From assembly GCF_900107435.1 (NCBI RefSeq), contig NZ_FNPZ01000001.1, positions 1,646,960 to 1,710,959 of the forward strand: a stretch of 64,000 nucleotides of DNA, in the 5' to 3' direction. Of this stretch, positions 46,456 through 54,944 are shown piece after piece; positions within the stretch are counted from its first letter, which is position 1, and the number at the start of each line of letters is the position of its first letter. The DNA comes from Herbiconiux ginsengi. GTDB taxonomy: Bacteria; Actinomycetota; Actinomycetes; Actinomycetales; Microbacteriaceae. The notes below the pieces were generated by a model, which saw only the letters and a list, made by a program, of their open reading frames with translations, was not told the origin of the DNA and searched no databases. The position numbers were made by a program, and so were the translations under genes.

Positions 46456-48191
46456 GGGGCGCCGCCGTCGGAGCGGTCGGGGGCCGGGGCGGGAGCGAGG
46501 TCGGCGAGCCGGGTGACCGCGTACCAGGCGGGGTCCGCCGCCGCCCGGAAGGCGCGGACCAGGGGCGGGGCGAGCAGCCCCGCTCGCTCGAGTGCGTCGC
46601 CGGCCAGCACCTCGGCGGTCGTTCCGGAGGCGGTGACGCGACCCTCGTCGAGCACCACGATGTGCGAGGCGTGGTCGGCCACGAGCTGCAGGTCGTGCGT
46701 GACCACGACGACCGTCGTGCCCTCGCGGTTGAGCGTGGTCAGGATGTCGAGCAACTCGGCGGCGCGCTCACGATCCTGGCCGAACGTCGGCTCGTCGAGA
46801 GCGAGCACCGGGGCGCCCGCGATGAGGGCCGTGCCCACCGAGAGTCGCCGCTTCTGCCCGCCGGAGAGGAGGAAGGGATGCGCGTCACGGTGCTCCGTGA
46901 GACCGAAGCGGGCGAGCATCCGGTCGACCCGGTCGGCGATCTCGGCCGGCGCCACCCGCTGTAGTTCGAGAGCGTGGGCGAGCTCGTCGGTCACGGTGGA
47001 GCGGATGAACTGATGCTCCGGATTCTGGAACACGAAGCCGATCGTGCGGGCGAGCGCGCGCACGTCGGCGCGGGCCGGATCGAGGCCGAGCACCTCGACC
47101 GTGCCGCGCGGAGGGGCCACGACACCGGCGACGGACTGCAGCAGGGTGGTCTTGCCGGCGCCGTTCGTGCCGACCACCGCCACGAAGGATCCGGGCGCGA
47201 TGGCGAGGTCGATTCCGTGCAGGATCTCGGTTCGCCCCCGGCTGACGCGGAGGCCTGTGACCCGGATCGCGGGCTCGACGAGTGCAGCGGCGTGCGGGGT
47301 GCGCACCGGCGCCTCGACGGGGGAAGGACGCGCGGGCAGCGCATCCAGGGCCGCCGTCAGCTCGGGCGGGGTGAGCGGGAGGGACGGCACCGCGAAGCCC
47401 GCGGAGCGCAGGCGCAGGCCGGCGAGCGTCGCGCTCGGGAGCCAGACGCCGAGGGCGAGCAATTCGTCGACGTGCTCGCGCAGCACCTCGGCGGCTGGTC
47501 CGTCGAAGGCGAGCCGGCCCATCCGGTCGATCACGACGACCCGATCGACGATCTTCATCGCCGCATCGAGGTCGTGCTCGATCAGCACGAGCGCATGGTC
47601 ACCGCCCCGCACCAATTCGCCGAGCACCGCGTACACCTCCTCGGTGCCGACCGGATCGAGGTTCGCGGTGGGCTCGTCGAGCACGATGACCGGGGAACGG
47701 AGGGCGAGCGCGCAGGCGATGGCGAGGCGTTGCCGGCCACCGCCCGAGAGCCGGTCGGGGTTCTCGCTCCGGCGCTCCCAGAGGCCGACCTGGCGCAGGG
47801 CCGTCTCGGCACGGGCGAGCACGTCTTCGACGGGGAGCGAGAGGTTCTCGGGGCCGAAGCACACCTCGTCGAGCAGTGTTCCGGTGACGATCTGCGCATC
47901 CGGGTCTTGGAAGACCATCGAGACCGTCTCGCTGAGCCGGGCGACCGTGGTGTCGGTGGTCGAGACGCCGTCGACCAGCACCGTTCCGTCGATGACGGCC
48001 GGAACCGCGTGGGGGATGAGACCGTCGAGCGCCAGGGCGAGCGTCGACTTGCCGCTTCCGGAAGGGCCGAGCAGCAGCACGACTTCGCCGGGCCGAACGT
48101 CGAAACTCACGCCGTCGGGCGTGAACCGGGCGTTGCCGTCGTGGCGGATGCGCGCATCCGCTACCCGGATGACGGGGGAGCTCGGGCTCAT
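46452..48191 (-). CDS. ECF transporter ATP-binding protein, two fused NBDs (EcfA/A')
   Basis: This 579-residue protein fuses two ABC ATPase domains. Domain 1 has GPSGSGKSTLALALDG, LSGGGRQRLAIA and VIVLDEPTANLDP; domain 2 (from about 290) has GTNGAGKTTLLQ, LLSGGQKRRLSVG and LALDEPTFGQD. Both have complete catalytic motifs. YkoD-type fused ATPases of this length pair with YkoC (T) and YkoE (S). A GAAAGG site precedes ATG 48191. A DtxR/IdeR-like box lies 55 bp upstream. Confidence 0.9.
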   Translation of the reverse strand: MSPSSPVIRVADARIRHDGNARFTPDGVSFDVRPGEVVLLLGPSGSGKSTLALALDGLIPHAVPAVIDGTVLVDGVSTTDTTVARLSETVSMVFQDPDAQIVTGTLLDEVCFGPENLSLPVEDVLARAETALRQVGLWERRSENPDRLSGGGRQRLAIACALALRSPVIVLDEPTANLDPVGTEEVYAVLGELVRGGDHALVLIEHDLDAAMKIVDRVVVIDRMGRLAFDGPAAEVLREHVDELLALGVWLPSATLAGLRLRSAGFAVPSLPLTPPELTAALDALPARPSPVEAPVRTPHAAALVEPAIRVTGLRVSRGRTEILHGIDLAIAPGSFVAVVGTNGAGKTTLLQSVAGVVAPPRGTVEVLGLDPARADVRALARTIGFVFQNPEHQFIRSTVTDELAHALELQRVAPAEIADRVDRMLARFGLTEHRDAHPFLLSGGQKRRLSVGTALIAGAPVLALDEPTFGQDRERAAELLDILTTLNREGTTVVVVTHDLQLVADHASHIVVLDEGRVTASGTTAEVLAGDALERAGLLAPPLVRAFRAAADPAWYAVTRLADLAPAPAPDRSDGGAP

Positions 48192-48245
48192 GGCGCCTTT
48201 CGGACGGCTTCGGACAGGGCGGATCGCGTCACTCTGCCCTCTAGC

Positions 48246-48264
48246 TTAGGTAAGCCTTGCCATT
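48246..48264. promoter_or_regulatory. DtxR/IdeR-like iron box
   Basis: TTAGGTAAGCCTTGCCATT agrees with the degenerate iron-box consensus TWAGGTWAGSCTWACCTWA at 16 of 19 positions. It lies in the divergent region between the ECF ATPase (start 48191) and the M15-like gene (start near 48399), so either side may be iron-regulated. Confidence 0.6.
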
Positions 48265-48398
48265 CCGGGAGAGGCGTTCGGGGGAGTGTGAGCCGCCCTC
48301 TGGGTTTTTCCAGCGAGGAGCCGCTATTCTCGTATGGCCCCCGGTTCTCTTCGCCGCCCGCGGAAACGGCCATCCGTAAGATCCCGAAAGCACTTCGT

Positions 48399-50114
48399 TT
48401 GACAAACCCGGAATCGCGATCCGACGAGAAGTCGGCTCGCAGAGCGCACCTCGACGGTTCGTCGACCCCGCTCACCCGGCGGCAGCTGCGCGAAGTGGCG
48501 CTCGAACGGGAGGCTCGGGATTCTGCGGCGGCCAGGGCATCCGAACCCAGGATGCTGAGCCGGCGGGAGCGGATCGCGGCCGAAGCCGCCGCGGCCCATG
48601 TGGCAGCCGCTGACACCTCGGCGGCCGAGATCTCAGCTGCCGACGTGGTCGCCGACGCCGCCGTGCCGGTCGTCACGACCGAGATCGTGATCGTGCCCGT
48701 GGCGGAGCCTGCTCCGCTCACCCGGCGCCAGCTGCGCGATCGCGAGCAGCAGCTGCGTGCCCGCGAGGCCGAGCTCCGCGCCGAGGAGATCGCCGATCTC
48801 GAGATCGCGGCCCTCGACTCCGGCCCCCTGGAGCCGGCGGTGGAGCTCGCGCTCGAACCCGTCGTGCCCGAGTCGGCCGTGGGGCGACTCGAAGCCGCCG
48901 AGCCGGCCCTTCACCTCGCGCCGTCGACCCGCCGCGAGCGGCGCCGGGCGTCCCAGCCGCTGCCGGCCGCTGCCACGCCCGAGGTCGCCGAGGCGGAATT
49001 CCTCGACACGGCGCCGCCCCCCGCCGCTCCGTCTGCGCCCGACTCCGCGCGGGTCTCGACGTCTGGCTCCGGCTTCGCCTCCGCGCCCCCCCTCGCCCCC
49101 GCGCCCGCCTTCGCTTCCGCGACACCGTTCTCCGAAGCATCCCTCGAACCGTTCGTGGCCCGATCGGCGTCGTTGGCGCTCTCCGCCCCGACCTCGCCGG
49201 CCGACCTCGCCTCTGACGACGCCGGTGCCGGCCGCGCCCGGGCATCCGTGGCCCGGGCCTCTGGCTCGCGTCGTCGCTCCGGCTCCGACCGCTCGACCAA
49301 GCCGCCGCGCCCCGGCCGCGGCGCCTGGGCCAGGGCCGGACTCACCGCCGTGGCCATGACCTTCGTGCTCGGCATCACGGCGGTCACCGCCATCCCCTCC
49401 ACCGTCTCGGCCAGCCCCGTCGACGCGAACGTGGTGAACCTCAGCCTCAACGCGGGCACGGCGCCGGCCCCTCAGCAGCTGATCACGGCGGGCTCGGCCT
49501 CCGAGGTGGTCAACCGCGACGGTTACGCCGTCACCGATGCGGGCGAGCTGCAGGCTGCGGGCTACTCCACGGCGCAGCTGCTCGTGGGCCGCTCGCTCGC
49601 GCAAGAGCTGGTGAACGCGGTCGACGCGGGCAAGCTCGTCGGCTCGACACCCGATCACATCAAGGAGATCCGCTGGATCGCCCAGGGCGTCACGGTTCCC
49701 GACTGCGGCGTCGACTACCGCGTGCTCGAGATCATCGCCATCGCCGTGCGCAACTTCGACCAGGTGGGCGTGAGCGACATCAACCGCAAGTGCACCGGCC
49801 AGATCGAGGGTGCGGGCACCAGCTCCTCGCATTACATCGACGGTGGCGGCCACGCCGTCGACTTCTACTTGCTCAACAACAAGAGCCTCGACGGCACCGA
49901 TGCCGGCACGCTCAAGCTGATCAGCCTGCTCGACCCGGTGATGCCCGTGGGCTCGCACGTCGGCCAGGCCCAGTGCCGTGCCTCCGCCGGCATCAAGCTG
50001 CAGCTGACCAACTGGACCGAGTTCGACGACGCCTGCACGCACATGCACGTCGACGTGCCGGTGACGGATGCGCCGCTCCTGCTCACCGACGACGCCCTGC
50101 TCGCCGCGCAGTAG
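48399..50114 (+). CDS. membrane-anchored protein with M15-like peptidase domain
   Basis: This 571-residue protein has a long cytoplasmic N-terminal region of low complexity with four repeated basic motifs of the L-T/S-RRxxR type (LTRRQLRE, LSRRERIA, LTRRQLRD, STRRERRR), then one membrane span (about 313-335) and an extracytoplasmic C-terminal domain. That domain holds SSSHYIDGGGHAVDFY (His478, Asp488) and ACTHMHVDVP (His548, His550), which resemble the zinc ligands of M15 D-Ala-D-Ala carboxypeptidase folds with a short insertion. A role in peptidoglycan trimming is plausible. The start is chosen at TTG 48399; a GTG at 48288 is also possible. It interrupts the ECF transporter genes on the opposite strand. 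Confidence 0.65.
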   Translation: MTNPESRSDEKSARRAHLDGSSTPLTRRQLREVALEREARDSAAARASEPRMLSRRERIAAEAAAAHVAAADTSAAEISAADVVADAAVPVVTTEIVIVPVAEPAPLTRRQLRDREQQLRAREAELRAEEIADLEIAALDSGPLEPAVELALEPVVPESAVGRLEAAEPALHLAPSTRRERRRASQPLPAAATPEVAEAEFLDTAPPPAAPSAPDSARVSTSGSGFASAPPLAPAPAFASATPFSEASLEPFVARSASLALSAPTSPADLASDDAGAGRARASVARASGSRRRSGSDRSTKPPRPGRGAWARAGLTAVAMTFVLGITAVTAIPSTVSASPVDANVVNLSLNAGTAPAPQQLITAGSASEVVNRDGYAVTDAGELQAAGYSTAQLLVGRSLAQELVNAVDAGKLVGSTPDHIKEIRWIAQGVTVPDCGVDYRVLEIIAIAVRNFDQVGVSDINRKCTGQIEGAGTSSSHYIDGGGHAVDFYLLNNKSLDGTDAGTLKLISLLDPVMPVGSHVGQAQCRASAGIKLQLTNWTEFDDACTHMHVDVPVTDAPLLLTDDALLAAQ

Positions 50115-50128
50115 CGCGAGGCCGGCGG

Positions 50129-50683
50129 CTACGGCCGATCGGTGGGCCGTGCGATGCCGCGGGCGACGCCCGTCGCCGCGAGCGCCCGGGCGACGGCGAT
50201 CGCGAGCAGCGTGAAGATCACGGGCGACAGCACCGAACCGGCCACGAGCACGATCGCGCCGGCCGGGTCGAGTTCGCGGGCGCCCACCAGGCGGTACATG
50301 CCGATGGCGAGGATGATTCCCGCGAACACGGCGCCGGCCACGAAGAGCCACGCGGGCCAGCGGCGGTAGCGGAAGATCAGGAAGGGCAGCTCCTGCACCG
50401 CGCCGATGCCGACGGCGATCAGCGCGGCCAGAAAGCCCAGCGGCTGGAAGGCGGCCGAGACGAGACCCGAGAGCACTGCCACGAGCAAGGCGACCCCGCC
50501 GCGACGGAACAGGTATTGCGCCACGGCGCCCGGCAGGAAGTACACCCCCAACGTCAGCCCGTAGAGCATCGGCACGACCGCGTTGATCGTGCCACCGAGG
50601 TACGACGCCATGATGTACAGGATGCCGCCGGCGACCCCGATCGCAGCGCAGCTGAGCAGCAGGCGGGTGCTGGTGTTCTTCAT
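50129..50683 (-). CDS. ECF transporter S component, YkoE-like
   Basis: This 184-residue membrane protein has about five or six spans and resembles YkoE (PF09819): GGILYIMASYLGG, LGVYFLPGAVAQYLFRRGG, and PFLIFRYRRWPAW near residue 100. YkoE proteins are generally assigned to thiamine precursor (HMP) uptake. No TPP riboswitch precedes it, so the substrate is open. GGAGG lies just before ATG 50683. It is the probable partner of the EcfT and EcfA genes at 45625-48191. Confidence 0.75.
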   Translation of the reverse strand: MKNTSTRLLLSCAAIGVAGGILYIMASYLGGTINAVVPMLYGLTLGVYFLPGAVAQYLFRRGGVALLVAVLSGLVSAAFQPLGFLAALIAVGIGAVQELPFLIFRYRRWPAWLFVAGAVFAGIILAIGMYRLVGARELDPAGAIVLVAGSVLSPVIFTLLAIAVARALAATGVARGIARPTDRP

Positions 50684-50758
50684 CTGTCCTCCAGCAGAAG
50701 TCTAGGGCGGCCCGGCGCTGCTCCCGCCGCGGAGCCGTGCGCGTGCGACGATCTCACC

Positions 50759-51415
50759 ATGGGAGAACGAGAATCCCGCACGGCGCGGATGCGCCACGCC
50801 CGCGTGCGCTTCGCGGTGATGGGTGCGGTCGGGCTGGCCGTGGCAGCGGCATCCGCTCTGCTGGGTTACATCCAGGTGGCGGCGATCGCCGGCTGGGGGG
50901 CGGCGTGCGTCGTCTACCTGCTCTGGATCTGGTCGAAGGTCGGAACGATGGATGCGCGGGAGACCGAGGAGCACGCCTTCCGTGAGGATCCGACCCGCAC
51001 CGTCAGCGACGTTCTGCTCATCCTGGCGAGCATTGCGAGCGTGGTGGTGGTGATCTACGTGCTGGTGCTCTCGAACGGCTCCGCGGGTGTCGAGCGCGAC
51101 GTGCTGAGCGGCATCGCCGTGCTCAGCGTGGTGCTCTCCTGGTGTCTCGTGCACACCCTCTACACACTGCGGTACGCCGTGGTCTACTACTCGGGCACGC
51201 GCGGCGGCGTCTCGTTCAATCAGGACGAGCTGCCCCGTTACGCCGACTTCGCCTACCTGGCGTTCACGCTGGGCATGACCTACCAGGTGTCCGACACCAA
51301 CCTCACCTCCTCGGCCATCCGGATGACGGCGCTCCGGCACGCCTTGCTGTCCTACCTCTTCGGGTCGGTCATCCTGGCGAGCCTCGTGAACCTCTTGGCA
51401 GGGTTCACGCCGTGA
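50759..51415 (+). CDS. DUF1345 membrane protein
   Basis: This 218-residue protein has about six hydrophobic spans. The sequence LPRYADFAYLAFTLGMTYQVSDTN is the hallmark of the DUF1345 family. A role in envelope transport has been suggested for the family but remains unknown. The open frame extends upstream into another gene's antisense, but ATG 50759 (MGERESRTA) opens the first basic-hydrophobic segment. Confidence 0.85.
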   Translation: MGERESRTARMRHARVRFAVMGAVGLAVAAASALLGYIQVAAIAGWGAACVVYLLWIWSKVGTMDARETEEHAFREDPTRTVSDVLLILASIASVVVVIYVLVLSNGSAGVERDVLSGIAVLSVVLSWCLVHTLYTLRYAVVYYSGTRGGVSFNQDELPRYADFAYLAFTLGMTYQVSDTNLTSSAIRMTALRHALLSYLFGSVILASLVNLLAGFTP

Positions 51416-51472
51416 CGCTAGCGTGGTGACACCGTCCGCACGAGGGGGTGCGGCACGAACGAAGGAGTTCTC

Positions 51473-51847
51473 ATGGCTCAACGACCCGGGGGAGTCACCC
51501 TCGTCGCCGTCATCGTCTGGATCCAGGGCCTGCTGACCCTGATCGGCGGCATCATCGCCCTGATCGGCGCGTTCGCCCCCGGCGTGGTGGGCGGGGCCTT
51601 CCTCGCCGTGGCGATCATCTCGATCGTCATCGGCATCATCACCATCGCCGTCGGATTCGGGCTGTTGCGCGGCAGCAACGGCGCGCGCATCCTCACCACC
51701 GTCGTGCTCGTCATCTCGCTGGCCACCGCGATCTTCTCCCTGTTCACCACCAACAGCTTCTGGAGTCAGGTGGTCAGTGCGCTGCTCGCGGTGATCGGCC
51801 TCATCCTGCTCTACACGCAGCGCGCGAACGAGTACTTTCGCGAATGA
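51473..51847 (+). CDS. small polytopic membrane protein (DUF7144-like)
   Basis: This 124-residue protein has four hydrophobic spans separated by short loops, beginning MAQRPGGVTLVAVIVWIQGL. Its opening and the RGSNGARIL loop resemble actinobacterial membrane proteins of unknown function. A GAAGGAG site precedes the ATG. It may form a unit with the DUF1345 gene 57 bp upstream. Confidence 0.7.
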   Translation: MAQRPGGVTLVAVIVWIQGLLTLIGGIIALIGAFAPGVVGGAFLAVAIISIVIGIITIAVGFGLLRGSNGARILTTVVLVISLATAIFSLFTTNSFWSQVVSALLAVIGLILLYTQRANEYFRE

Positions 51848-51871
51848 GTGAGTAATTCTCGTCGAACTGCT

Positions 51872-51892
51872 GCACTTCATCGACCGAAGTGC
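51872..51892. promoter_or_regulatory. 7-bp stem hairpin in the leader of the third CWB2 gene
   Basis: GCACTTC (51872-51878) and GAAGTGC (51886-51892) pair around a 7-nt loop. The element may terminate the upstream gene or regulate the CWB2 gene that begins 42 bp downstream. Confidence 0.4.
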
Positions 51893-51933
51893 CATACTGC
51901 TGAGGAATTGTCATCTACTCAGGAGTGTGAATC

Positions 51934-53262
51934 ATGCCGGTCATCACCGATTCAGTGCACGACAAACGGTATGGGCGCGGGCGGCGCCGGATGGCCGCGG
52001 TCCTCGCGGCCGGTGCCGTGGTGGGAGCCGTTGCGTTCGCGCCCTCGGCGGCGAACGCCGACGAGCTCATTCCGGTGTTGAACGACGACGCCTACACGCT
52101 CACGGCGGGTCAGACCTTCACCACTCCTGCCGGACAGGGGGTGTTCGCGAACGACGTCGACCTCGGGCTGACTCCGCTCATCTCCATCGTGACCGGCCCG
52201 TCGCACGGCACCATCGACGGTCTCGGCGAGGGCGGGGAGTTCACCTACACACCTGACAGCAGGTTCTCGGGCGAGGACTCCTTCGTCTACTGCGTGAAAC
52301 TGGCCAAGGCCATCCCGTGCCTGCCGCTGCTCACGGGCACGGTGACGCTCACGGTCGACCCCACGATCGAGCGCATCGGCGGCGCCGACCGCTATGCGGT
52401 GTCGGCGGGCGTCTCGGCGAAGTTCGCGAGTGAGATCGACACCGTCTACGTGGCGTCGGGCGCGGTGTTCCCCGATGCCCTCTCCGCCTCGGCGGCGGCC
52501 GGAGCGCAAGACGCTCCCGTGCTCCTGGTCACCAAAGACACGATTCCGGCGCTGGTCGACGCCGAGCTGAGGCGGCTGCAGCCCCACCGGATCGCGCTGA
52601 TGGGCGGCCCGAACACCATCAGCCCCGCCATCGAGACGGCACTCGGCGCCTACGCCGATGTGGTGGAGCGCGTCGGCGGCGCCGACCGCTACGCCGTCTC
52701 CGCAGCGGTCTCGCGTGGTGTCTTCGCTCCGCAACCCGCCGTGGCCTACGTGGCCTCGGGCGAGGTGTTCCCGGATGCGCTGTCGGGCTCGGCGGCGGCC
52801 GGATTGCTGGGCGGGCCGGTGCTGCTCGTCACGAAGACCGGAGTACCGGCCGATGTGAAGACCGAGCTGGAGCGCCTCGACCCCGACCGCATCGTGGTGC
52901 TCGGCGGCACGAACACGATCGCCGAGTCGGTCGCCACCGGTCTCACCGCCATCGCGCCGACCACGCGCATCGATGGCGCCGACCGCTACGCCGTGTCGTC
53001 GAGCGTCTCGGCCGATGCCTTCGACGTCGACGACACCGGCACCGTGTACGTGGCCTCGGGCGAGGTGTTCCCGGATGCGCTGTCCGGCTCGGCCGCCGCC
53101 ATCCAGTTCCATGCTCCCGTGCTGCTCGTGACGAAGGACAGCGTCCCGGCCACGATCGTGTCGGAGTTGGAGCGGATCGACCCGGTTCACATCGTGGTGC
53201 TCGGTGGGGTCAACACCATCTCCGAGGCCACCTACATGAAGCTGGCCACCTACCTGGGTTAG
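51934..53262 (+). CDS. secreted Ig-like protein with three CWB2 anchor modules
   Basis: This 442-residue protein has a signal peptide (residues 1-43, cleavage near SAANA-D) and a Big_9/cadherin-like Ig domain (about 48-140, NDDAYTLTAG...GVFANDVD...SHGTI...FTYTPD...GEDSFVY). Three CW_binding_2 modules start at about 144, 242 and 342, with IGGADRYAVS, YVASGEVFPDALSGSAAAG and IVVLGGTNTIAES. Like the other two, it is expected to be held on the cell wall by its three modules. The small Ig domain may act as an adhesin or spacer. Single gene; a hairpin follows it. Confidence 0.87.
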   Translation: MPVITDSVHDKRYGRGRRRMAAVLAAGAVVGAVAFAPSAANADELIPVLNDDAYTLTAGQTFTTPAGQGVFANDVDLGLTPLISIVTGPSHGTIDGLGEGGEFTYTPDSRFSGEDSFVYCVKLAKAIPCLPLLTGTVTLTVDPTIERIGGADRYAVSAGVSAKFASEIDTVYVASGAVFPDALSASAAAGAQDAPVLLVTKDTIPALVDAELRRLQPHRIALMGGPNTISPAIETALGAYADVVERVGGADRYAVSAAVSRGVFAPQPAVAYVASGEVFPDALSGSAAAGLLGGPVLLVTKTGVPADVKTELERLDPDRIVVLGGTNTIAESVATGLTAIAPTTRIDGADRYAVSSSVSADAFDVDDTGTVYVASGEVFPDALSGSAAAIQFHAPVLLVTKDSVPATIVSELERIDPVHIVVLGGVNTISEATYMKLATYLG

Positions 53263-53277
53263 GCGGTCTCAGACAGG

Positions 53278-53309
53278 CGACGGTCGGTTCTCCCCGGAGC
53301 CGGCCGTCG
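53278..53309. terminator. bidirectional hairpin after the CWB2 gene
   Basis: CGACGGTCGG pairs with CCGGCCGTCG over 10 positions with one G-T wobble. It is situated between the convergent stops at 53262 and 53316. Confidence 0.55.
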
Positions 53310-53315
53310 TCGCCG

Positions 53316-53648
53316 TCAGAAGAGGGCGACGAGGGCGAAGATCACGCCGAGCACGGCCGTGGCGATCAACAGCACGGCGATGCGGGTGAGCGGCGTCCAC
53401 GCGGAGACCCGGCTCTTGCGGGCGGCAGCGCGCCGGGAGAAGAAGAGGGTCGCGCCGGCGCCCACCGCCACCAGGGCCGCGATCGCGGTGCCGATCAGGA
53501 AGCCGCCGCGCAGGCACGCGAAGGCGAGCAGCAGCGCGACCATCGCGGTGGACAGCGCCGTGCGCTGCCAGGCCAAGGCGGTGCGCTCGGGCTGCAGACC
53601 CGGGTCACGCGGCTTCGTCGCATCGCTCCGCACCGGCTTCGGGGTCAC
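53316..53648 (-). CDS. DUF202 membrane protein (second of pair)
   Basis: This 110-residue protein has the DUF202/YidH signature PERTALAWQRTALS and three spans. GTG 53648 overlaps the stop of the upstream DUF202 gene (GTGA), so the paired genes are coupled. DUF202 proteins are small membrane proteins of unknown function that often occur as adjacent pairs. The frame is open upstream, but that stretch is an Arg-rich shadow of the upstream gene. Confidence 0.83.
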   Translation of the reverse strand: MTPKPVRSDATKPRDPGLQPERTALAWQRTALSTAMVALLLAFACLRGGFLIGTAIAALVAVGAGATLFFSRRAAARKSRVSAWTPLTRIAVLLIATAVLGVIFALVALF

Positions 53649-54070
53649 AGCGCCCGTCCGATCTCGAAGAGGGCGTAGCCGCCGAGCACGAGCGCCAGAA
53701 CCACCACGCCGCCGACGAGCCACGGGAGGGCGGCAGGAGCCGGGAGCGGCCGGTCCTCGCGGAGCGCGCGTTCGATCCGTCGCCACGAGAAGAGAGCCGA
53801 GGCGGCCAGCGCGCCGCCGGCGAGACAGGCGACCAGGGCGATGACGTCGACCACCCAGGGCAGATCGGCGATGGTCGCGAGCGTCGTGAGAGCCACGCCG
53901 CCGGCCACGAGCGAGAGGCCCGTTCTCACCCAGGCGAGGGCCGTGCGTTCGTTGGCGAGGCTGAATCGCACGTCCGGCTCGTGGCCGACGCCGTAGACCG
54001 ATCGCGGGCGGCGCGCATCCGGTGCCCGATCGGGTTCGGTGCCCGCGGGGCTCGCGGCCGATTCATCCAT
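53645..54070 (-). CDS. DUF202 membrane protein (first of pair)
   Basis: This 141-residue protein has a charged N-terminal 35 residues and then the DUF202 signature SLANERTALAWVRTGLSLVAGGVAL followed by two further spans. It forms a tandem with the DUF202 gene just downstream and may make a heteromeric membrane complex with it. Confidence 0.83.
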   Translation of the reverse strand: MDESAASPAGTEPDRAPDARRPRSVYGVGHEPDVRFSLANERTALAWVRTGLSLVAGGVALTTLATIADLPWVVDVIALVACLAGGALAASALFSWRRIERALREDRPLPAPAALPWLVGGVVVLALVLGGYALFEIGRAL

Positions 54071-54098
54071 ACTCGAACTCTAACGGGCCCGATCCGAC

Positions 54099-54137
54099 GC
54101 CGAAGGGCCGGCCACCTGAGGCGACCGGCCCTTCGGC
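54099..54137. terminator. strong 13-bp stem terminator
   Basis: GCCGAAGGGCCGG (54099-54111) and CCGGCCCTTCGGC (54125-54137) are perfect complements around a 13-nt loop. It lies 14 bp after the fasciclin stop on the minus strand. Confidence 0.7.
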
Positions 54138-54150
54138 CGTGCTCTCGAGA

Positions 54151-54825
54151 TCACATCGGGGGCATCAGCACCGAGTCGATGAGGTACACGGTGGCGTTGG
54201 CGGTGTGCACGCCGCCGCAGATGACCTTGGCACCGTTGACCATGATGTCGTCGCCGCTGCCGGTGACCTCGACGGTGCCGCCTTCGACGGTGGTCTGGGT
54301 TCCGTCGATCGCGTCAGGCGAGATCTGGCCGGGGATCACGTGGTAGGTGAGGATCTCGGTGAGCGTCGCGGCGCCCTCCGGGGTCTTCAGCGAGTCGAGG
54401 GTCGCGGCGTCGATCTTGGCGAACGCGTCGTCGACCGGGGCGAAGACGGTGAACTCGCTGCCGTTCAGGGTGTCGACGAGGTCGACGTCGGGGTTGACCC
54501 CACCGGAGACCGCGGCTACCAGGGTCGTGAGCAGCGGGTTGTTCGAGGCGGCGGTGGCGACCGGGTCGGCGGCCATGCCCGCCACGGAGCCTGCGCCGTC
54601 CGGCACGGCATCCGCGTAGGCGGCGCAACCCGAGCCGACGAGGTCGGATGCCGGATCGGCCATCGCTTCGGGGCTGGGCGTCGCCATCTCCGTGGGAGCA
54701 CTCGACTCCTCGCTCGACGACGAGCCGGACGAGTCGGTGCTGGAGCCGGAACATCCGGCCAGACCGAACGTGGCGACGGCGGCGATTGCGAGAGCCGTCA
54801 GTGTGTGGCGCTTGGTGATACGCAT
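54151..54825 (-). CDS. fasciclin-domain lipoprotein
   Basis: This 224-residue protein has a lipoprotein signal peptide ([14 protein letters not shown] lipobox, Cys near 25), a Ser/Glu-rich linker to about residue 60, and a fasciclin (FAS1) domain at about 90-224 with ...[30 protein letters not shown] and [17 protein letters not shown]1 domains mediate adhesion or, in some bacteria, peptidoglycan or matrix contacts. It is followed by a strong hairpin terminator. Its role at the surface fits the neighbouring wall proteins. Confidence 0.92.
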   Translation of the reverse strand: MRITKRHTLTALAIAAVATFGLAGCSGSSTDSSGSSSSEESSAPTEMATPSPEAMADPASDLVGSGCAAYADAVPDGAGSVAGMAADPVATAASNNPLLTTLVAAVSGGVNPDVDLVDTLNGSEFTVFAPVDDAFAKIDAATLDSLKTPEGAATLTEILTYHVIPGQISPDAIDGTQTTVEGGTVEVTGSGDDIMVNGAKVICGGVHTANATVYLIDSVLMPPM

Positions 54826-54944
54826 GGACCTTCTCCTTCAGGGATCGGTTGAAACCGGCCCCTGAACAGCGATTTCATCGCGATGCCAGGGGGCCGAGCC
54901 TTCAGGAGGTCTTCGGAGGAGCCTGGGCATCGGATTGGAAATCG

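Noticed and set aside
46974-48398. Upstream extension of the M15-like frame over the ECF ATPase gene.
   Set aside because: It is antisense to a complete two-domain ATPase, and its sequence there is His/Arg/Asp-rich. The start is placed after 48288.
50684-50758. Possible TPP riboswitch before the YkoE-like gene.
   Set aside because: The 75-bp divergent gap is too short and shows none of the conserved thi-box elements.
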